Below are positions 47,238 to 60,200 of a stretch of 64,000 nt of DNA, piece by piece (the stretch's first letter is position 1; the number at the start of each line of letters is the position of its first letter). Source of the stretch: Anthostomella pinea (Eukaryota > Ascomycota > Sordariomycetes > Xylariales > Xylariaceae); contig CAUWAG010000010.1 of NCBI GenBank assembly GCA_963556695.1, positions 1,178,001 through 1,242,000 of the forward strand, in the 5' to 3' direction. The notes under the pieces were generated by a model. That model was given only the letters and a program-made list of their open reading frames with translations. It searched no databases and was not told the DNA's origin. The translations under genes and the position numbers were made by a program.

Positions 47238-48670
47238 CTAGTTATGCTCGATGGGCTCCTCGGGCAGAAGCTCCTCGACATTGCCGCGGGGCCGCAGGAA
47301 GGCAAAGGGCGGCTGCACGATGCCGTTGAAGAGGAAGGTGAAGTACACGAGGAGCACGAACCCGGCCACCTGCAGCCACTTGAACGTCTCCCAGCCGAGG
47401 CCCAGCGATACGATCCAGATGAACAGGGTGCGGCACGTGTCAATGGTCGAGCGCGACGTCGCGCTGACGCTGCGCGTCACGGACAGGCCGAAGAAGTTGA
47501 AGCCGCTGGGAGGAATCGCGGTTAGCATGATGGAAGAGGTGGAAGACATTACAATGCCTGGTGATTAGTGTTGACTTACCCGATGCTGATCATGATCAAG
47601 AAACTGGAGATCAGTACAGGCTTGTACTGGGTCATTTGCCGTAGTCCCTCCACCATGTCGAACACGCCATAGCGTCCCGCCTCTGTGCTGCCCACGGCAA
47701 AGTGCAGCACCAGCATACCGATCAGCGTGACAGCAAGCCCGAATAGTCCCTCCCAGCCGACGACCTCCAGGGGCTCGATGCTCGAGCGCTCCAGCAGGAA
47801 CTCCTCGATCACGAACTGCGTGGCCGTGAAGATCTGGGCGCCCGCGATCAACAGTACGCCGACTACAACACGCACAGCATCATCCGGATCCTCGGCGACC
47901 GCGGCCATCATCGTGGAACCGACCTTTGCCTTCGCGTCGGGCGAGATGGCACCCGCAAGCCCGACAACTGCGACGCCAACAACCAAGCCGACTAGCGACA
48001 CCCACTGGAACAGGTGCAGCTTACGATGCAAGAACATGACACTGAAGAGGCCGACAAAGAGCACCAGCGCGCCGCGCGTCATCTGGTAGATGCTAGCCGC
48101 CACCATGAGCAGGCCGGCGTTCATCAACGTCGTGCCGCAAATATCACAAATGGCCGGCAGCGCCAGCAGCAGGATACCGAAGCCCCTGAGCACACCTCCT
48201 GGGCCCCTCGTAGTCGTACCGGCAGACTTGGCCGTCCGCCCTGTGAGCGGCTGTTCCGAGTTGATGCTCGCGGCGTCGTTGTCAGCGTCTGCGTTATCGT
48301 TGGTCTCGACCGGCTGGTAGCCGTTCTCGGCGGGTGCGCGGCGATTCGCGAAGCGACGGTAGGCGGCGATGAGGCCGATGACGAGCCAGCAGCCGGCCTC
48401 GCCGACAAACATTTGCGCCGTCTGTAGTACGGGCTGTTCGAATGTCTTGTGTTTGCTCGGGTCCGGGTCGTCGCAATTGCGCACGCAGTGGTTGTCCTGG
48501 GGCGCGCGGGACGGGTTAGCTTGCTGTCATGTCTTCTCTCGCATGCGGCAGGACAAGGCGAAGGAAGGCAGCCTGGGTTCACGAACTTGGTATTTGGTCA
48601 GCAGTGTGTTGCAGACTCCAGTGAGCAGCATCATCGCGACCAGGAACGGGATCATGGCTTTGGACGCCAT
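47238..48670 (-). CDS. SLC35F6-like drug/metabolite transporter superfamily membrane protein
   Basis: Three exons (48670-48587, 48496-47580, 47505-47238) encode 422 aa with introns of 90 and 74 nt. About ten hydrophobic helices are visible. Family marks are MLLTGVCNTLLTKYQ at the N-terminus, FEQPVLQTAQMFVGE, then LPAICDICGTTLMNAGL, SIYQMTRGALVLFVGLFSV, FLHRKLHLFQW and GAQIFTATQFVIEE. They match the pattern of SLC35F6/TMEM-type proteins of lysosome or vacuole membranes. The substrate is not established for the family. A hydrophilic, Asn/Asp-rich loop (about 90-125) separates helices two and three. The first donor (GTTCGT) is unusual but gives the conserved KYQ/DNHC junction. The gene lies head-to-tail with the DUF2985 gene, 710 bp downstream of its stop. 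Confidence 0.9.
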
Positions 48671-49380
48671 CTTGGCTGGGGGTCAACCAGACCAGCGAGA
48701 CTTGGGATGGTATAAGGCGATAAGCGTGCTGGCTGCTTGGTCGAGGATGCTTCGTTTGGGAACGTATAAGAGAACAATTAGAGTACAACAACAAAAGAAA
48801 TGAAGCCAATGGATGTTTGAACAACGGAAAGAAGCTATGGTGACCCTAAGGTGCTCTGCGGATGCGAAGCTCTCGCCAATCTCTCTGTCTCTCTTTCCCA
48901 GGAGGAGGGTTTGGTTTGGACGGGGAGTCGGAGGTGTGTCAGGTTCGCTGATTAGAGTTCCAGATATGGAGTGGAGCCACGCGTCACCAGCCGCGACCGT
49001 GCATGCCTGCAAAGTCACAACAGGGCTGGCAGTGTCAAGTCACAACCTTATCGAAGAACCACAATTGATCTGGCCCCGGCAGGTGCAGCCACATGCCGGC
49101 CGATGTGGACCTGGACCCTGCGCTAAGCATCCAAGGCGTGGAGAGGTGACCCTTCCGGTTAAGGCCGTGGCGTTGATGCATGCAGAGGAGATCTCGTGGA
49201 CATCTCCAAATGTTAATGTCACCTGCTCATGTGTGATCACTAGCAGGTATGTTGAGGGCATATCGTATTTCGCCGTGATATTGACACCGATAAACATTAC
49301 GTATGTACGTGTCTCATGAGCCTGACCCCAACCAGCGTCATGCTTATCCGTCTATAACAAGAAACGAATTACTCCTGTGC
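48671..49380. other. spacer upstream of the transporter gene
   Basis: This stretch contains the transporter promoter and the 3' end of the DUF2985 gene. The plus-strand frame of 168 codons at 48813-49319 has no family resemblance and is probably chance. Confidence 0.45.
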
Positions 49381-50505
49381 TCAATTGTCCGTACCAACAT
49401 GATGCTTCTCGGATCGCCCAAACAAGCCACCTTGCTTCTTCGCCTTCTTGTCAGCCTCCTTCTTTCTCTCCTCCTCGGGATCTTTGTCCTTAATGTTGTT
49501 GTAATGCGGTATTCCGCGCTCCTCATCACGCGTCAAACGTTGGTAGTCCCTCTTGGAAAGCGGAACGCCCTCGATAGCCTTGACGTGTTTGCCCTCTACT
49601 CCCATCAGAATACCGCCAATGGCAGCGGCAATACATGCAAGGCAGACGAACAGACCAGTAGACCAGCTGGGTCTATCATATCTGTTGAGGGCCCACATGA
49701 AGGTCGATAGACAGACCTGGAGTAAAGTGTTGGCGACATTGAAATAAACGACAAAGTCCATCTTCCACATCTTGGTCGGCGGCGCACGAATGCCCGTAGG
49801 CGGGGCATCCGAAATCGTGTCCAAGGGATACGCCACACTGTCGACGTTGTAGGCTCTGGGGTCCATGTCTTCGATGTTCTTGGGTCCGAGATGCACAGGT
49901 AACTGCTCGGAGCCTGCCAGACGAAACCAGCCACGATGAACTCCTGCGAGTGTCCGCAGAGCTTCCTGATCCTTGCGAATACGATATTTGAGCAAATAGT
50001 ACAAATCGCGGAACCGCCACGGCGCCAGACCGAAACCAGTCACACAAAACAAGGCGTTCAGTATCTGTGAATCTGTCTCTATCCATATTCGGCGTGGCGA
50101 GTCGATGTGGTTGCAGTCGCTGTGACCGTCGACTATACACATTGCTGGTGCAGCATTGCAGAGCAGCAGGAAGAGCATGCCACCCCAGGCAATAACATTG
50201 AGCGAGTAGAGTGTGAGGAAGAACCCAAAGCCCGTGTTGTAAAATTCCCACCAGGAGACCAAGCCTTGTTTGATGTTCTCCTTGACCGAATATTTGGGCG
50301 GGAAGTGGTAACCGTTTCGATACTCGTGCATCTGGACGTCAGAGCCCACACCCTCCTGAGCCTGGCTGGGCGGGAACTTTGCGCGCTGGCTCACACCACC
50401 ATTCTGCTCGAAAGTCGAGGCTGTCGTGGCCCGCTCGATACTGTCGGGTTGATCACCTTTCGATATAGAGTTTGTCGTGACCAAGGTGGGCGAATCAGAC
50501 GGCAT
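49381..50505 (-). CDS. DUF2985 (fungal) membrane protein
   Basis: A single open exon of 374 aa is called from the ATG at 50505 (MPSDSPTLVTTNS). The frame is open 12 codons further upstream but without an ATG. The family is recognised from WWEFYNTGFGFFLTLYSLNV, AWGGMLFLLLCNAAPAMC, SPRRIWIETDSQILNALFC and VTGFGLAPWRFRDLYYLLKY. Four membrane segments lie at about 92-118, 148-165, 251-274 and 283-303. The N-terminal 80 residues are disordered and Ser/Thr-rich. The C-terminal 65 residues are charged and lysine-rich. The family is restricted to fungi and its biochemical role is unknown. Confidence 0.9.
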   Translation of the reverse strand: MPSDSPTLVTTNSISKGDQPDSIERATTASTFEQNGGVSQRAKFPPSQAQEGVGSDVQMHEYRNGYHFPPKYSVKENIKQGLVSWWEFYNTGFGFFLTLYSLNVIAWGGMLFLLLCNAAPAMCIVDGHSDCNHIDSPRRIWIETDSQILNALFCVTGFGLAPWRFRDLYYLLKYRIRKDQEALRTLAGVHRGWFRLAGSEQLPVHLGPKNIEDMDPRAYNVDSVAYPLDTISDAPPTGIRAPPTKMWKMDFVVYFNVANTLLQVCLSTFMWALNRYDRPSWSTGLFVCLACIAAAIGGILMGVEGKHVKAIEGVPLSKRDYQRLTRDEERGIPHYNNIKDKDPEEERKKEADKKAKKQGGLFGRSEKHHVGTDN

Positions 50506-52297
50506 GTTGGAGCAACTGCTTTTGTTGGCTTTGGCAGCCAACGAGTCGTAATGTCGACCCGTCGAGACTGGCCGCGGCTCTCTTCGAAGTTCAAGGTCGT
50601 CGCTTCGTTATTTCAAGTCGGTAGGTGTCGAGGAGGATGATGATGGTTGGAAGCCCAGATACACGACTAGCGGAAGGACGCGAAGTAGAATGAAGGTTCA
50701 GGTGGGAATGTTGATTGAATGTTCGCTCAGGTGGTTATGCTCAGGTGGTTATAGTCAAAATTACAGTCAATACGGTCAATCTGTTGCTTTGAAGAGGTCG
50801 TGCTGGAAGAAGTGAAGTCGATGATGGCAATGGAAGAATTAAAGGAACCGGTGCATGAAGAGGAAACGCAGATAATGGGACATGGGAACATTGAAGCAGG
50901 TATCTGGGGTGTCACCAGCAACTTTCCCGTCGATGTGGTACCAGGGGGACCAGACCCGGGGACGTCCCTCACACTGTACGCACACTTAAGGTACCAGCGC
51001 TTGCTTGGCAGTGGCTCCTCTGTCGGCCTGTCTAGACTGTCCTTGCTGCCTTGTCAGGAGTCGGACTCAGGACTCAGCCTCCAAGCATCACTGAAGGCAT
51101 CAGCTTGACTCTCCTCTGCGGGCGACATGGAGGCCCGACTCCATGTTTCCAATGACATCCTAGTATCTTAAAAACAGCAGCTAATACTTGGAAGTTGGCG
51201 AGCACAGTCGAAGGTGTGAACCTTCTCGCCTGTGACAACCCGCCGAGCCAGTAAGGTTGCGATTGGCCGATATTACCAAAACACCTGCAGATAGCCGATA
51301 TCTTCGGAGGTATGCTTAACCGTAGCTCAGCTCATGCCCTCACCCGAGCCCGTGCCCATGCCCGTGCCCGCGGTCTTCTCTTGCTTCTCTGGCGCTTCTC
51401 GCAACATCCTCCGCCTCTTGACCTTGGCTGACGACGACATTGGTGGTGCTTCGCCTCACGAACGCATCTGACTGCATATGCTTATCTTAGAGCCCACGCC
51501 TTCACCATTACGCGTCTTGAGGCAAAGTCATCGCCATTTTCCCGAGGATCATCCGTCTTCGTACGGAAAGCACCGACAAAGTTTAAGCCTGATGCTGGAC
51601 CGGCAGTATTCATGCCCGTGATGATGCGTGTAAGGTACCTTGAGAAGTACGTGGAGGTGTGGTTGGACAGCCAAGAATCCGGGGATACAGCACACAGTCT
51701 GCAAGCGAGCCGGCGACACGGGGTGGCTGGGCTGATGTCACATTGGGGAACAACAGGACAGCGGCATGCCCTTGCAAGCTGATGATCTCTGAGACATGAT
51801 TCGCCAACAAAACCTAATCTGGCAGTCCACTGTCTGGTGATGGGCAATCGAGATGTTTGCATGTCTCAATGCCCGTCTTTTGTAAGCTGGACTCTGGAGG
51901 CTCTGAAGCTGAAAACGGCCATCTCTGGGGTCCGGTCCTTGCATCGGTACTACATGTGATACTGTGGGACGAGAGGATCCAAGCACTCATTTTAGAACAG
52001 ATTACGGTAGCACTGTGGAGGAGGGAAGCTGCAGTGGGCCAATGTTCAGCTGGTGTTGAATACACGGATGTTGATCGATTCTATTGATCATCTGTCTTCT
52101 TGGTGGGTCAGATGCCCTGTGCGTCTCTGCCCCACTGGAGATCTTCCGGTGTCTATTTCCGGCTCCCATTCAACACCTGCAGCTTTCATAAGGTGGGGAC
52201 TGTCACTGGAGAGTCCAGACCTAGGTATGAGGGGTCCTGATGTTTTATTGCCATTTTACACCGCCTAATTGATCGACCATACCAATTTGCTTAACAA
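50506..52297. other. divergent region between the DUF2985 and SEN15 genes
   Basis: No gene was recognised. The stretch 51343-51371 has imperfect CCCGTG/CCCATG repeats. The part next to 50505 is probably the DUF2985 leader. Confidence 0.4.
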
Positions 52298-52801
52298 ATG
52301 AATCGGTTACTCACACCTGTTGACCAAGACACCTTCATTGAGCCTGAATGCAACAACCCGCTCACCATGTCGGATTCCCACCACATCCGGCACCTTGTCG
52401 ACACTGTTCTCGATAACCTCCAGTACCAGCATGACTGGACTCAACTGCAGGTTCTCACTCATTCGCCTGTGGACGGCTCACCTCTTCCGCGACCCCTGAT
52501 CTCCGGACTACCTCTTCGCCGACTGTACCTACATCCGGATGACCAACTCGAGATGCTAAAGGCTCATCCCAAACCGGAGGACCGTCTCCCGGAGACCCCA
52601 GAGATCGAATGGGTACTGCCAACTCACCTGGCCGAGAAGTGGTCACTCAAGTCATTTGCAAGTGTCTTCGATTCCATGCCGGCACAGGCACCATCGCGCC
52701 CAGAGCGGCCCAAGAGGATTCTTCTGGCTACGATACATGACGATTCTACCATCGTGTACTACTTCATGCATGACGGCCTTGTCAAGCCCCGTCAAAATTA
52801 A
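52298..52801 (+). CDS. SEN15: tRNA-splicing endonuclease subunit Sen15
   Basis: A single exon of 167 aa is called from the ATG at 52298; an internal ATG (MSDSHH) is possible. Sen15 is one of the two structural subunits of the tRNA-splicing endonuclease, which removes introns from pre-tRNA. Recognised marks are LQYQHDWTQLQ, LPRPLISGLPLRRLYLHPDD, EWVLPTHLAEKWSLKSFASV and the C-terminal ILLATIHDDSTIVYYFMHDG followed by LVKPRQN. The small size and absence of the catalytic Tyr/His/Lys triad are as expected of Sen15. Its stop lies 7 bp from the stop of the convergent dehydrogenase gene, so the transcripts almost certainly overlap in antisense. Confidence 0.92.
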   Translation: MNRLLTPVDQDTFIEPECNNPLTMSDSHHIRHLVDTVLDNLQYQHDWTQLQVLTHSPVDGSPLPRPLISGLPLRRLYLHPDDQLEMLKAHPKPEDRLPETPEIEWVLPTHLAEKWSLKSFASVFDSMPAQAPSRPERPKRILLATIHDDSTIVYYFMHDGLVKPRQN

Positions 52802-52808
52802 ATAATAC

Positions 52809-54221
52809 TCACGGCTTGAATATCACCTTCTGCGCTTGCATCTTGTCGAACATTTCGTATCCCGACACCGCCATGGACAACGGCATGATCTGGTCAAACA
52901 TGAAGCTACTGGCAGTTAACCATCACTGCATTTCGATGCATTGCCAAGTCAAGCGGCTACAGAGGATCCGAGGGAGCAACCTACCTGAAGAGATGCTGCT
53001 TCTTGGCCAAGACCTTGAGCGCGTCGGGGAATATCGAGCGGACTGGGCATCTGCCCATCTGGAGCCTCACATTCTTGCTGGGCTACGGTCAGCTGTCATC
53101 TCCCAGAGCCACATTGCAGCGTTCACATACTTATATCCATCGGTGGCCTTGTACGGGAACTGATGCATGTCAGTAGCCATATATGCAAAACCGACGTGCA
53201 CATTACCTCGCCATTGTGAACGCCAATGCTACTGATGAAACCAAACGGTCTCAGCACATCATATGCCGTCCTCAGAGCAGGGCTCAGACCGACAACCTCG
53301 ATCACGACATCAGCACCTCGCCCCTCTGTTACTCCTTGGATCCTCTTAATCATGCCCTCTCGGTCAGTCATGAAGTTCAGCGGTTCGGCGCCTAGGCTTT
53401 TGGCAATATCGAGGCGACTGTCAACACTGTCGATGGCGAACAGGTGCTTTGGCTTGTACTCGAGCGCCGAGACCAACGCACACAAGCCTACCGGTCCACA
53501 ACCTATGATAACAGCAGTTGCCTCGGAAGGGTCCTGACTGCCAAGGGAGTTGAACGCATTCCTAGCGCCGTAGAAGCCGGTAGGGAATATGTCAGCCATA
53601 AGAACGAGAGCTTCATCATCTATCTCCGGTGGTGCTTTCAGAACGGTCCCGTCCGCCAATGGCACCCGGACGTAATCTGCCTGGGCCCCGTCAAGGCGCT
53701 CCGATCCGAAGAGCAGACTGTTGGCACATCGTGCGGTGTACCCGTTCTTGCAGTAGAAGCAATCCAGACTATGCAGGTCGCCTCAGTTAATACGTTAAGC
53801 TGCAGACTCGGTCACTCAGATCCCAACTCACCAGGACACAGTGAAGGGTGAGACGATTTTGTCGCCAACCTTCACCGTCTTGACGCTCTGTCCAACTGCC
53901 ACCACCTTACCCGTGAATTCGTGGCCCATGATAAAGCCAGTGCCGCTGTGTGCGTGGCCGCGGAACGTATGAAGCTCACTGAGCGGGTCAGTTCGTCCAG
54001 CGCTGGGAGAGGAGGAAACTGGAAGCTCACGAGCCACATAATCCGGATGCATGGACCTTGACTATGATGTCCCCATCTTGCTGTACTGCCCCCTTCTGTC
54101 AGAACGTAGCACGATCAAACACTCAGAATGGCTACTCACTTTTTGGTACCGGTCTCTGCTGGAGCGAGACCTTATGCGGACCGTCGAAGACGACGGCGTT
54201 CATGGTAGTGGGTAGCTCCAT
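52809..54221 (-). CDS. zinc-dependent medium-chain alcohol dehydrogenase
   Basis: Seven exons (54221-54140, 54085-54031, 53978-53832, 53768-53207, 53159-53131, 53077-52985, 52908-52809) give 355 aa. The six introns are 47-76 nt and each was fixed by restoring a family motif. Catalytic zinc ligands are C44 (GLCGS), H65 and E66 (GHEF). Structural zinc ligands are C95, C98, C101 and C109. The Rossmann motif GCGPVG lies at 184-189, and FAIDSVDSR carries the acidic residue expected with NAD rather than NADP. RLQ followed by MGRCPVRSIFPDALKVLAKK and a C-terminal QKVIFKP match the class of fungal GroES-like alcohol or polyol dehydrogenases. The substrate is not determinable. Exon 5 is only 29 nt. 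Confidence 0.93.
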
Positions 54222-57200
54222 TGTGATCAAACAGTTCTCCCGGCTTTGATACTGCTGCCCAAGCGCAACGTGGATGTGATGCCGTCGTGTATACTGCAAA
54301 GTATTGCCTTCCTGGATATGGTGCGCGTTGCGACCTCGGCAGTGAGGCAGGTCTGAAACGTCAAGATGATTCGATGATTCAGTGCGGGGACGTTTTGACT
54401 CTTGTGCGTCCTACGTGGGGCTCGTGGGCGGACTTCCCTCGGGTCGATTTTTCACAGCTACGAGCTTGCCTTCAATTTTTTTTGCCGAGGCCTATTTTCG
54501 CCGAGGCCTTGATTCACGATGGTGTGGTCTAAAACACCTGTGGTTTCTGGTACCGGTAGTTGTATTGTTGGGTATAGCGCTATGACCAGGTTATACTACG
54601 TAGTGCTGGCACCGTGTCGTATTGTAACAACCTATTTATCTTGCGCGTGCTGCCGCGTAAGTGACTTCTCCTCACGCCGTCCCGTCCTCCATACGGTTTT
54701 ATATTACAGTGAGTCCATGTTCTCGTTTCGTCGGGACTCGTCTCAGCCCTCCTCCCTGGCAGCTGGGCCCCGGCAGGCGTGGCATCGTGTGGTGTGGCTC
54801 ACCTGCTTGGTCGTCGCTTAATGTAGTAATGACGAGGTGAGGGAAGGGAAGGCCATATCGATGCTCGTGATGTATGTATCTGGACAGGTTCTAAAAGTCG
54901 AAATAATGATAAGAGGGAGCGTCCGACGCCTGGGATTCCGCGTCCCGGGGTTACCGTACTATCAGGCTATCCGGCTATTCGGCTCTCGTACTTGCTTGGT
55001 CCTTTGGCAAATGATCGCCTCGAAGGTCAAACCAAGAAATATCAAGGGTCCGCTCCTATTGCGAAGCGAAAGATGGGGATGTGATATACCTGAACGGGAG
55101 GCTGAAAGGGGCGATATGGCGGTAGCCACAGCTTGTTGTCTTTCTCAACTACCTACCTACGTGGCTAACGGGTGCTGTGGGTCCATGGTTTGTGACCGGG
55201 AGAGCCAGAGCTGCGGAATAGGTACGGATATCCTTCTCTTCCGGCCTATAGTTCAGTTTGCTGACGAGGCAGAAATCTTGTTTCGGGCGACTGGAAACGC
55301 ATGACATAATCTGGCATGGAGTCATACGGGGGTGTTTTAGACTTGAAACCGTCTGTCCATCGTTACCTATATCATATGGCGGTGCCTAAAGCTCAGGCAC
55401 CGAGGGCCATGTGCGTCTGCTCGGCATCGGAGGAGCTGAGGCTGGTGGTCGGCTTCCGACTGCCGTCCGGATGAGCTTGTCGGGGGATCTATTTCACTCT
55501 ACCCTGAATTGTTCTGCTTGAAAGCCCGGTGAAGTAAAGGGATATGATGGGATCCCTGGCGCCGGGTGGGTATGAAAGGAAAGATGGACGATGCGGTAGG
55601 GTAAATGACACCCGGGCCCGGCGAAGGATTCAGATGATTCGGAGTAAGACTACTTACTCATTCGTGTATACCGCCCAACCCCCCTGGCTACCAAAGCTAC
55701 TCCGACGAGGTGGCTCGAGAGCGGCTCTTGACTCCTGTCTTCGTCCAGTCACGCATGACTATGGTTGGGTACCTAGGTAGCCAGCGGATATGGGGCGATA
55801 GCGAGTCTAAGCCTCTCAACGCATGGCTGCGATGGGCTTAAGACTGGATCACACGGCGACTGGCGAGCAGAAAGCTTGGATATAGAATTCAATTGGTTAT
55901 TAAGACTGTCTCCCATGGAAATATGCCAGGCTTGATGGCGTGGAAGGATACTTCACCGTAGCCAACTGGAGAACGACAGAGCCAGCCTTTGGGGTTTTCC
56001 ACACCGGCCACCTTTGCAGTTTTAATGGTTTCCATGTAATATACCTATGTAGAAATGGTGTGTATAATGATACGCATCATAATCGAAACACACGAATCGG
56101 CTGGTTCCGTCTCAGCATGCCTGCTTGCGACCGACGGGATATTTTTGCATATGTATGTATCGCCTGGATAGGCCAAGGCTCTATCTACAATGGTCTCCCT
56201 ACGCACCGGAGGCCGTATCTTCACATTCACTGCACCGCTTACTGAGATCCGTATCCCTGAACTTCACCACATAATGTGTCGTCGGATCACTCTCGAGTCT
56301 CCAAGGAGGACACGTGATTCTCAGTCAGTGATGCCTTTGGAGGATAGAAACCACATGCTGTGACGGCGTGAAGAGCGCCGTCGGGACTGAAAGGTAAAGA
56401 AAAAGACCATAAAATAGAACATACTCCTCTGTGAAGCCACAGAACAACAGGCGGTGACCTGGTGGGAACATACGCATATTCGAGATGGTGATGTCGAGTC
56501 TCCGGGTGTCAGCACCGCCATCCCCGTCCAGGCCTTTGGCTCACGAAGATATCGACCACATTCACCGTCTTTCGGTACGCTAGAGTGGAAAGATTTGGCG
56601 ACTTGATGATAGTCTCGGCCAAGTCGATGAAAGATATTGTCGATATGTGATACAAAGCTGCAGCTGGGGATCCACGTGGAAAAGACGGTGTAAGGGGGGC
56701 TTATCACGTGGTGCTACGTACAATCATCGTGAAGACTGTGCATGATATCTATTGAGAGGGACAGGATATCCTACGAGGAGGGACCTGAAGTCGATGCGTT
56801 ATTGTTTATTCTTTTCGATGCCACGGCTGGTGCTCAACGAGGTGAGAGCCTGTCAGTGGGCGCTATATTAGAGGAGGCTGACCTGACGGACACTCAATGT
56901 ACTTCGATCTTCTCAAATAGATCATCACGATAAACCAACACAGGTTGGAATACTGGACTGGCGGATCTATCGGCTGGTGTTGCTGGATCAAGGTATCAAG
57001 TGCCAACAATGTGCGGCTCGCAAGGGGAGGCTCAGCTCTGCCACGCAAGCAGGCCGGCCAACCGAGGCGGCTGAATGAGAAGGTTTCAGATAAGACCTCA
57101 CCCACGAACATGACAAATGGGAGCCCGCAGACACGTTCTACTTGTCATACGTAGACTTTTTCCTTGCGGGCGCCCCCGTCACCGTGGCTGATCTGATGAC

Positions 57201-60200
57201 GAACACGAAGCCTGCCGTATTTTGATGAAGGATCCGGAACGGCCAATCGCAATGATCGGGTCTAGCGGGGCCAGCGCACGATGCGTTGCGTTGCGCGCTG
57301 AGCCGCAATGTTTACGAATAAGACAGCGAGCGATATATCCGGGGCTGGGACCGCCGTTTAGACGTCCAAGACTGCGATTCCCGCTTGGCAAGTCAAGGAA
57401 GCTGGCCAGCGAACCATGCTTGGACGGGGGAAATAATTTGTGAGTGGTCTGGTTGCGTGTGAGGGTTGGCAGCGGCCATCACCGGCCATTCCATACTGCT
57501 GGCTCGATGTCTCTGGATGGATGGTATGATGGACAGTGCCATTAATAGAGCAGAAAATGAGAGAGAGTCAATTTGGGAAACTTGATGCGCGAGAAAGCTG
57601 GGGGCCAAAGCAGATAATAACAACGCTTCCTGTGGCATAGGGTGGACGAGCCCATGGCTGATGGAGGGGTCACATCGGGTCACATCGATGGAAGGGGATG
57701 GCAGGAAGTTGAGCAAGATCAATTGGACGCTGGGTTGGATGCTGGGTTGGAGACGACAGATACAGACGCATCGCCGGCGACACAGGACGGCGAGGTGCGG
57801 CACAACGTCGACGTTCAGTTCTGCGATTGGAGGCGGCTGAAGGGCATCGCAATTGGGCTTGGCAATGAGGCGGAGTAGGTACAATAGGAGCTGTCGATCG
57901 CTGGGGTCAAGGTGTCTCCACTCTTCAGGCTGTAGTCTATCAGCTGACGACCACCTGCCTGGGCTGCAGACAGCAGACTGCAGTGGTGCCAGCCCCACAC
58001 CTGCGCCGTTGTGCGCTCTGATAGGTGTCCACTAGCATTGTCATCAAGCCCCGTACCTGACCGCCGCATCTTCCGCCGTTATCCCATCACTCAGGTCACC
58101 CACGCACCCACGCACCCACGCTGTTTATGCAGACACAGACGACGGCATGCCGCATGCATCTCGCATTGCCATTTGACGCCCTTCTTACCCTCCCAACCCC
58201 ATCCCCATCCATTCGGCCTGGATACCTACACCCGCAATTTCCTCACTCCAATCATACAAGGCAGCATGGTCCTCTCCCCCTTCGATGCTGCTGCCTCCCC
58301 CCCAAGCCTGAGTATGAGGGCTATCTCCTTTTGGACTCTCTTCCTATTCACATAACAAATCATCGATCTTGCACTTCCCCGCCTCTGCGTCGGTCTAGAC
58401 GTGAAATATGCCCTGATGGTCACGACCACGCTGTCGCCATGACGAACCCCATACTTGGTGTACACGCGTATGTAGCTAGTCAGCTAGGCTGCCTATTTCA
58501 TGCAGGTGTGCCATGCCACCAGCTACTCAAGTCGAGTCCTGAGGAGGCGGACGACGTCGTGCTCACTCACCATATTGGGCAAGTGTTTTCAAATATCGAG
58601 AGGCCTCCAGTGGTCTGCAAGTCCCCCGGGCTCCACAAAACACCACCTCCTCTTTTCCGTTGCCTACCTTGGGTCCATCCTAGGCAAGGTCCATAGACCT
58701 CGAGGTCCGAGGATGTCCAAGATCCAAAGTGTTGCATGGTCGATCCGCCGACTTGACTTGACCACAGTCTTCCGAGAGGTTCACCGGTCCTGAGGATCCC
58801 GTTCTGGGAGTTGGGGGAATATGCCAGTCCGATGCAAGACGTTTACCGATCCTTTGTCAACCAGCAAAGGCAAGAAAAGAACCTTGCTTGGCACGCATCA
58901 TGCAGAGACATGCAGACGGAGGCTTCGCGGGCACCGGCTACCTCCTGTACCTCTGAGCTGGTGCGGCTGTATTGACGGTATCGAGTATCAACGATATGTC
59001 GTGGTCGAGAGCACCCTCTACTCGCATGGGGTTCCACGTCACGCATGGCCAAACGTCCGCCATACTTGCGTATTGCAATGCGGTCTTTCTGAGTGGCTAC
59101 CCAAACATGAAGTGCTCCAAGACCACATTTGACTCGACTGTAGTCATCCCACCCTTCCGTTCTGCCAGATGGCGAGCTGAGGGAGAAAGATGTGCGTACA
59201 TGGGAGTACGTCGCCATCCATAGTCGAAAACCGGGAAACAACCTACGGCGTCATTTTACCGTTTGCCAGACACCCTCCTGACGGGAGCTCAGCAACGGGT
59301 GGTAAATGCCAACGCCAATCACTTCCGGGTTGCATGTCACTTTGCGAAGTGAAGACACCCTGACCCAATTTCCGAGCTACGTAATAACCCGACGTATGCA
59401 TTCATGTTCAGTGGCAGCCCAATCGTGCCAATCTATGGTGGTATGGAGTTGCGCCGCACTCCTGCACGAATCGAGGTTTGCCCACCGCCTTCAAGGTAAC
59501 TGACTTCTGCACATACTGCGTGGGTGGCTCAGAGTCCGACATGAGAAACAGCTGACCTTCGAAGTAATTGCATCTCGCTCGCTTGACTTGGCCTGCCTCT
59601 CTGTCTTCCGAAAGCCAGCTTCAAGAGTGACGTACCATCACAAATCTCCAGTGTCGAGAGGCGACATTGGATGGCTACTAGCGTTGCCGCATTGCGAATC
59701 TGCTCCTGAATCCTGAGTCCTGAGTCCTCGGTGCCTTTCTCCCCGCAAAAGGCTGGTCCCATGTTCCATCTGACAGGCTCCCACTCCATCTCAACATCCT
59801 GGCCATACGGGACACATCCTGGTCGATCAATATCGTCCTGCTTATCATTCCGTCGGCTGTCCTGCCGTCATCTGCCTCGAGCATACTCACAGGATGCGTG
59901 TACACAACCAGGCAAACGACACACATGGCGCCTGTTTACCAAATCACCAGGAGTATGCGCGCAAGAGGATTATTACCCGAGCAGCTGGAAATTGCATGAC
60001 TTGGCAGGGCTGGTTTGCACCTGAGAGATTGTTCTGCGTCGTTTGGATGGGTATATCAACCGGCGGCGTTTCTGACGGATAGCTGCTCCTCCCGCGTGGT
60101 TGCCAGGTGGTTGCTCTCGCATACTGAGAGGCTTTGCGCCGCGAGGGAGGGGTTGATCGACCTGCTTAAACTTGCCTGACCCGAGGTGCCAGACAGCCAG

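Noticed and set aside
48813..49319. 168-codon plus-strand frame between the transporter and DUF2985 genes
   Set aside because: No recognisable domain, and it is most easily explained as promoter sequence.
58127..58696. 189-codon plus-strand frame
   Set aside because: Pro/His/Arg-rich composition typical of C-rich non-coding DNA, with no family resemblance.
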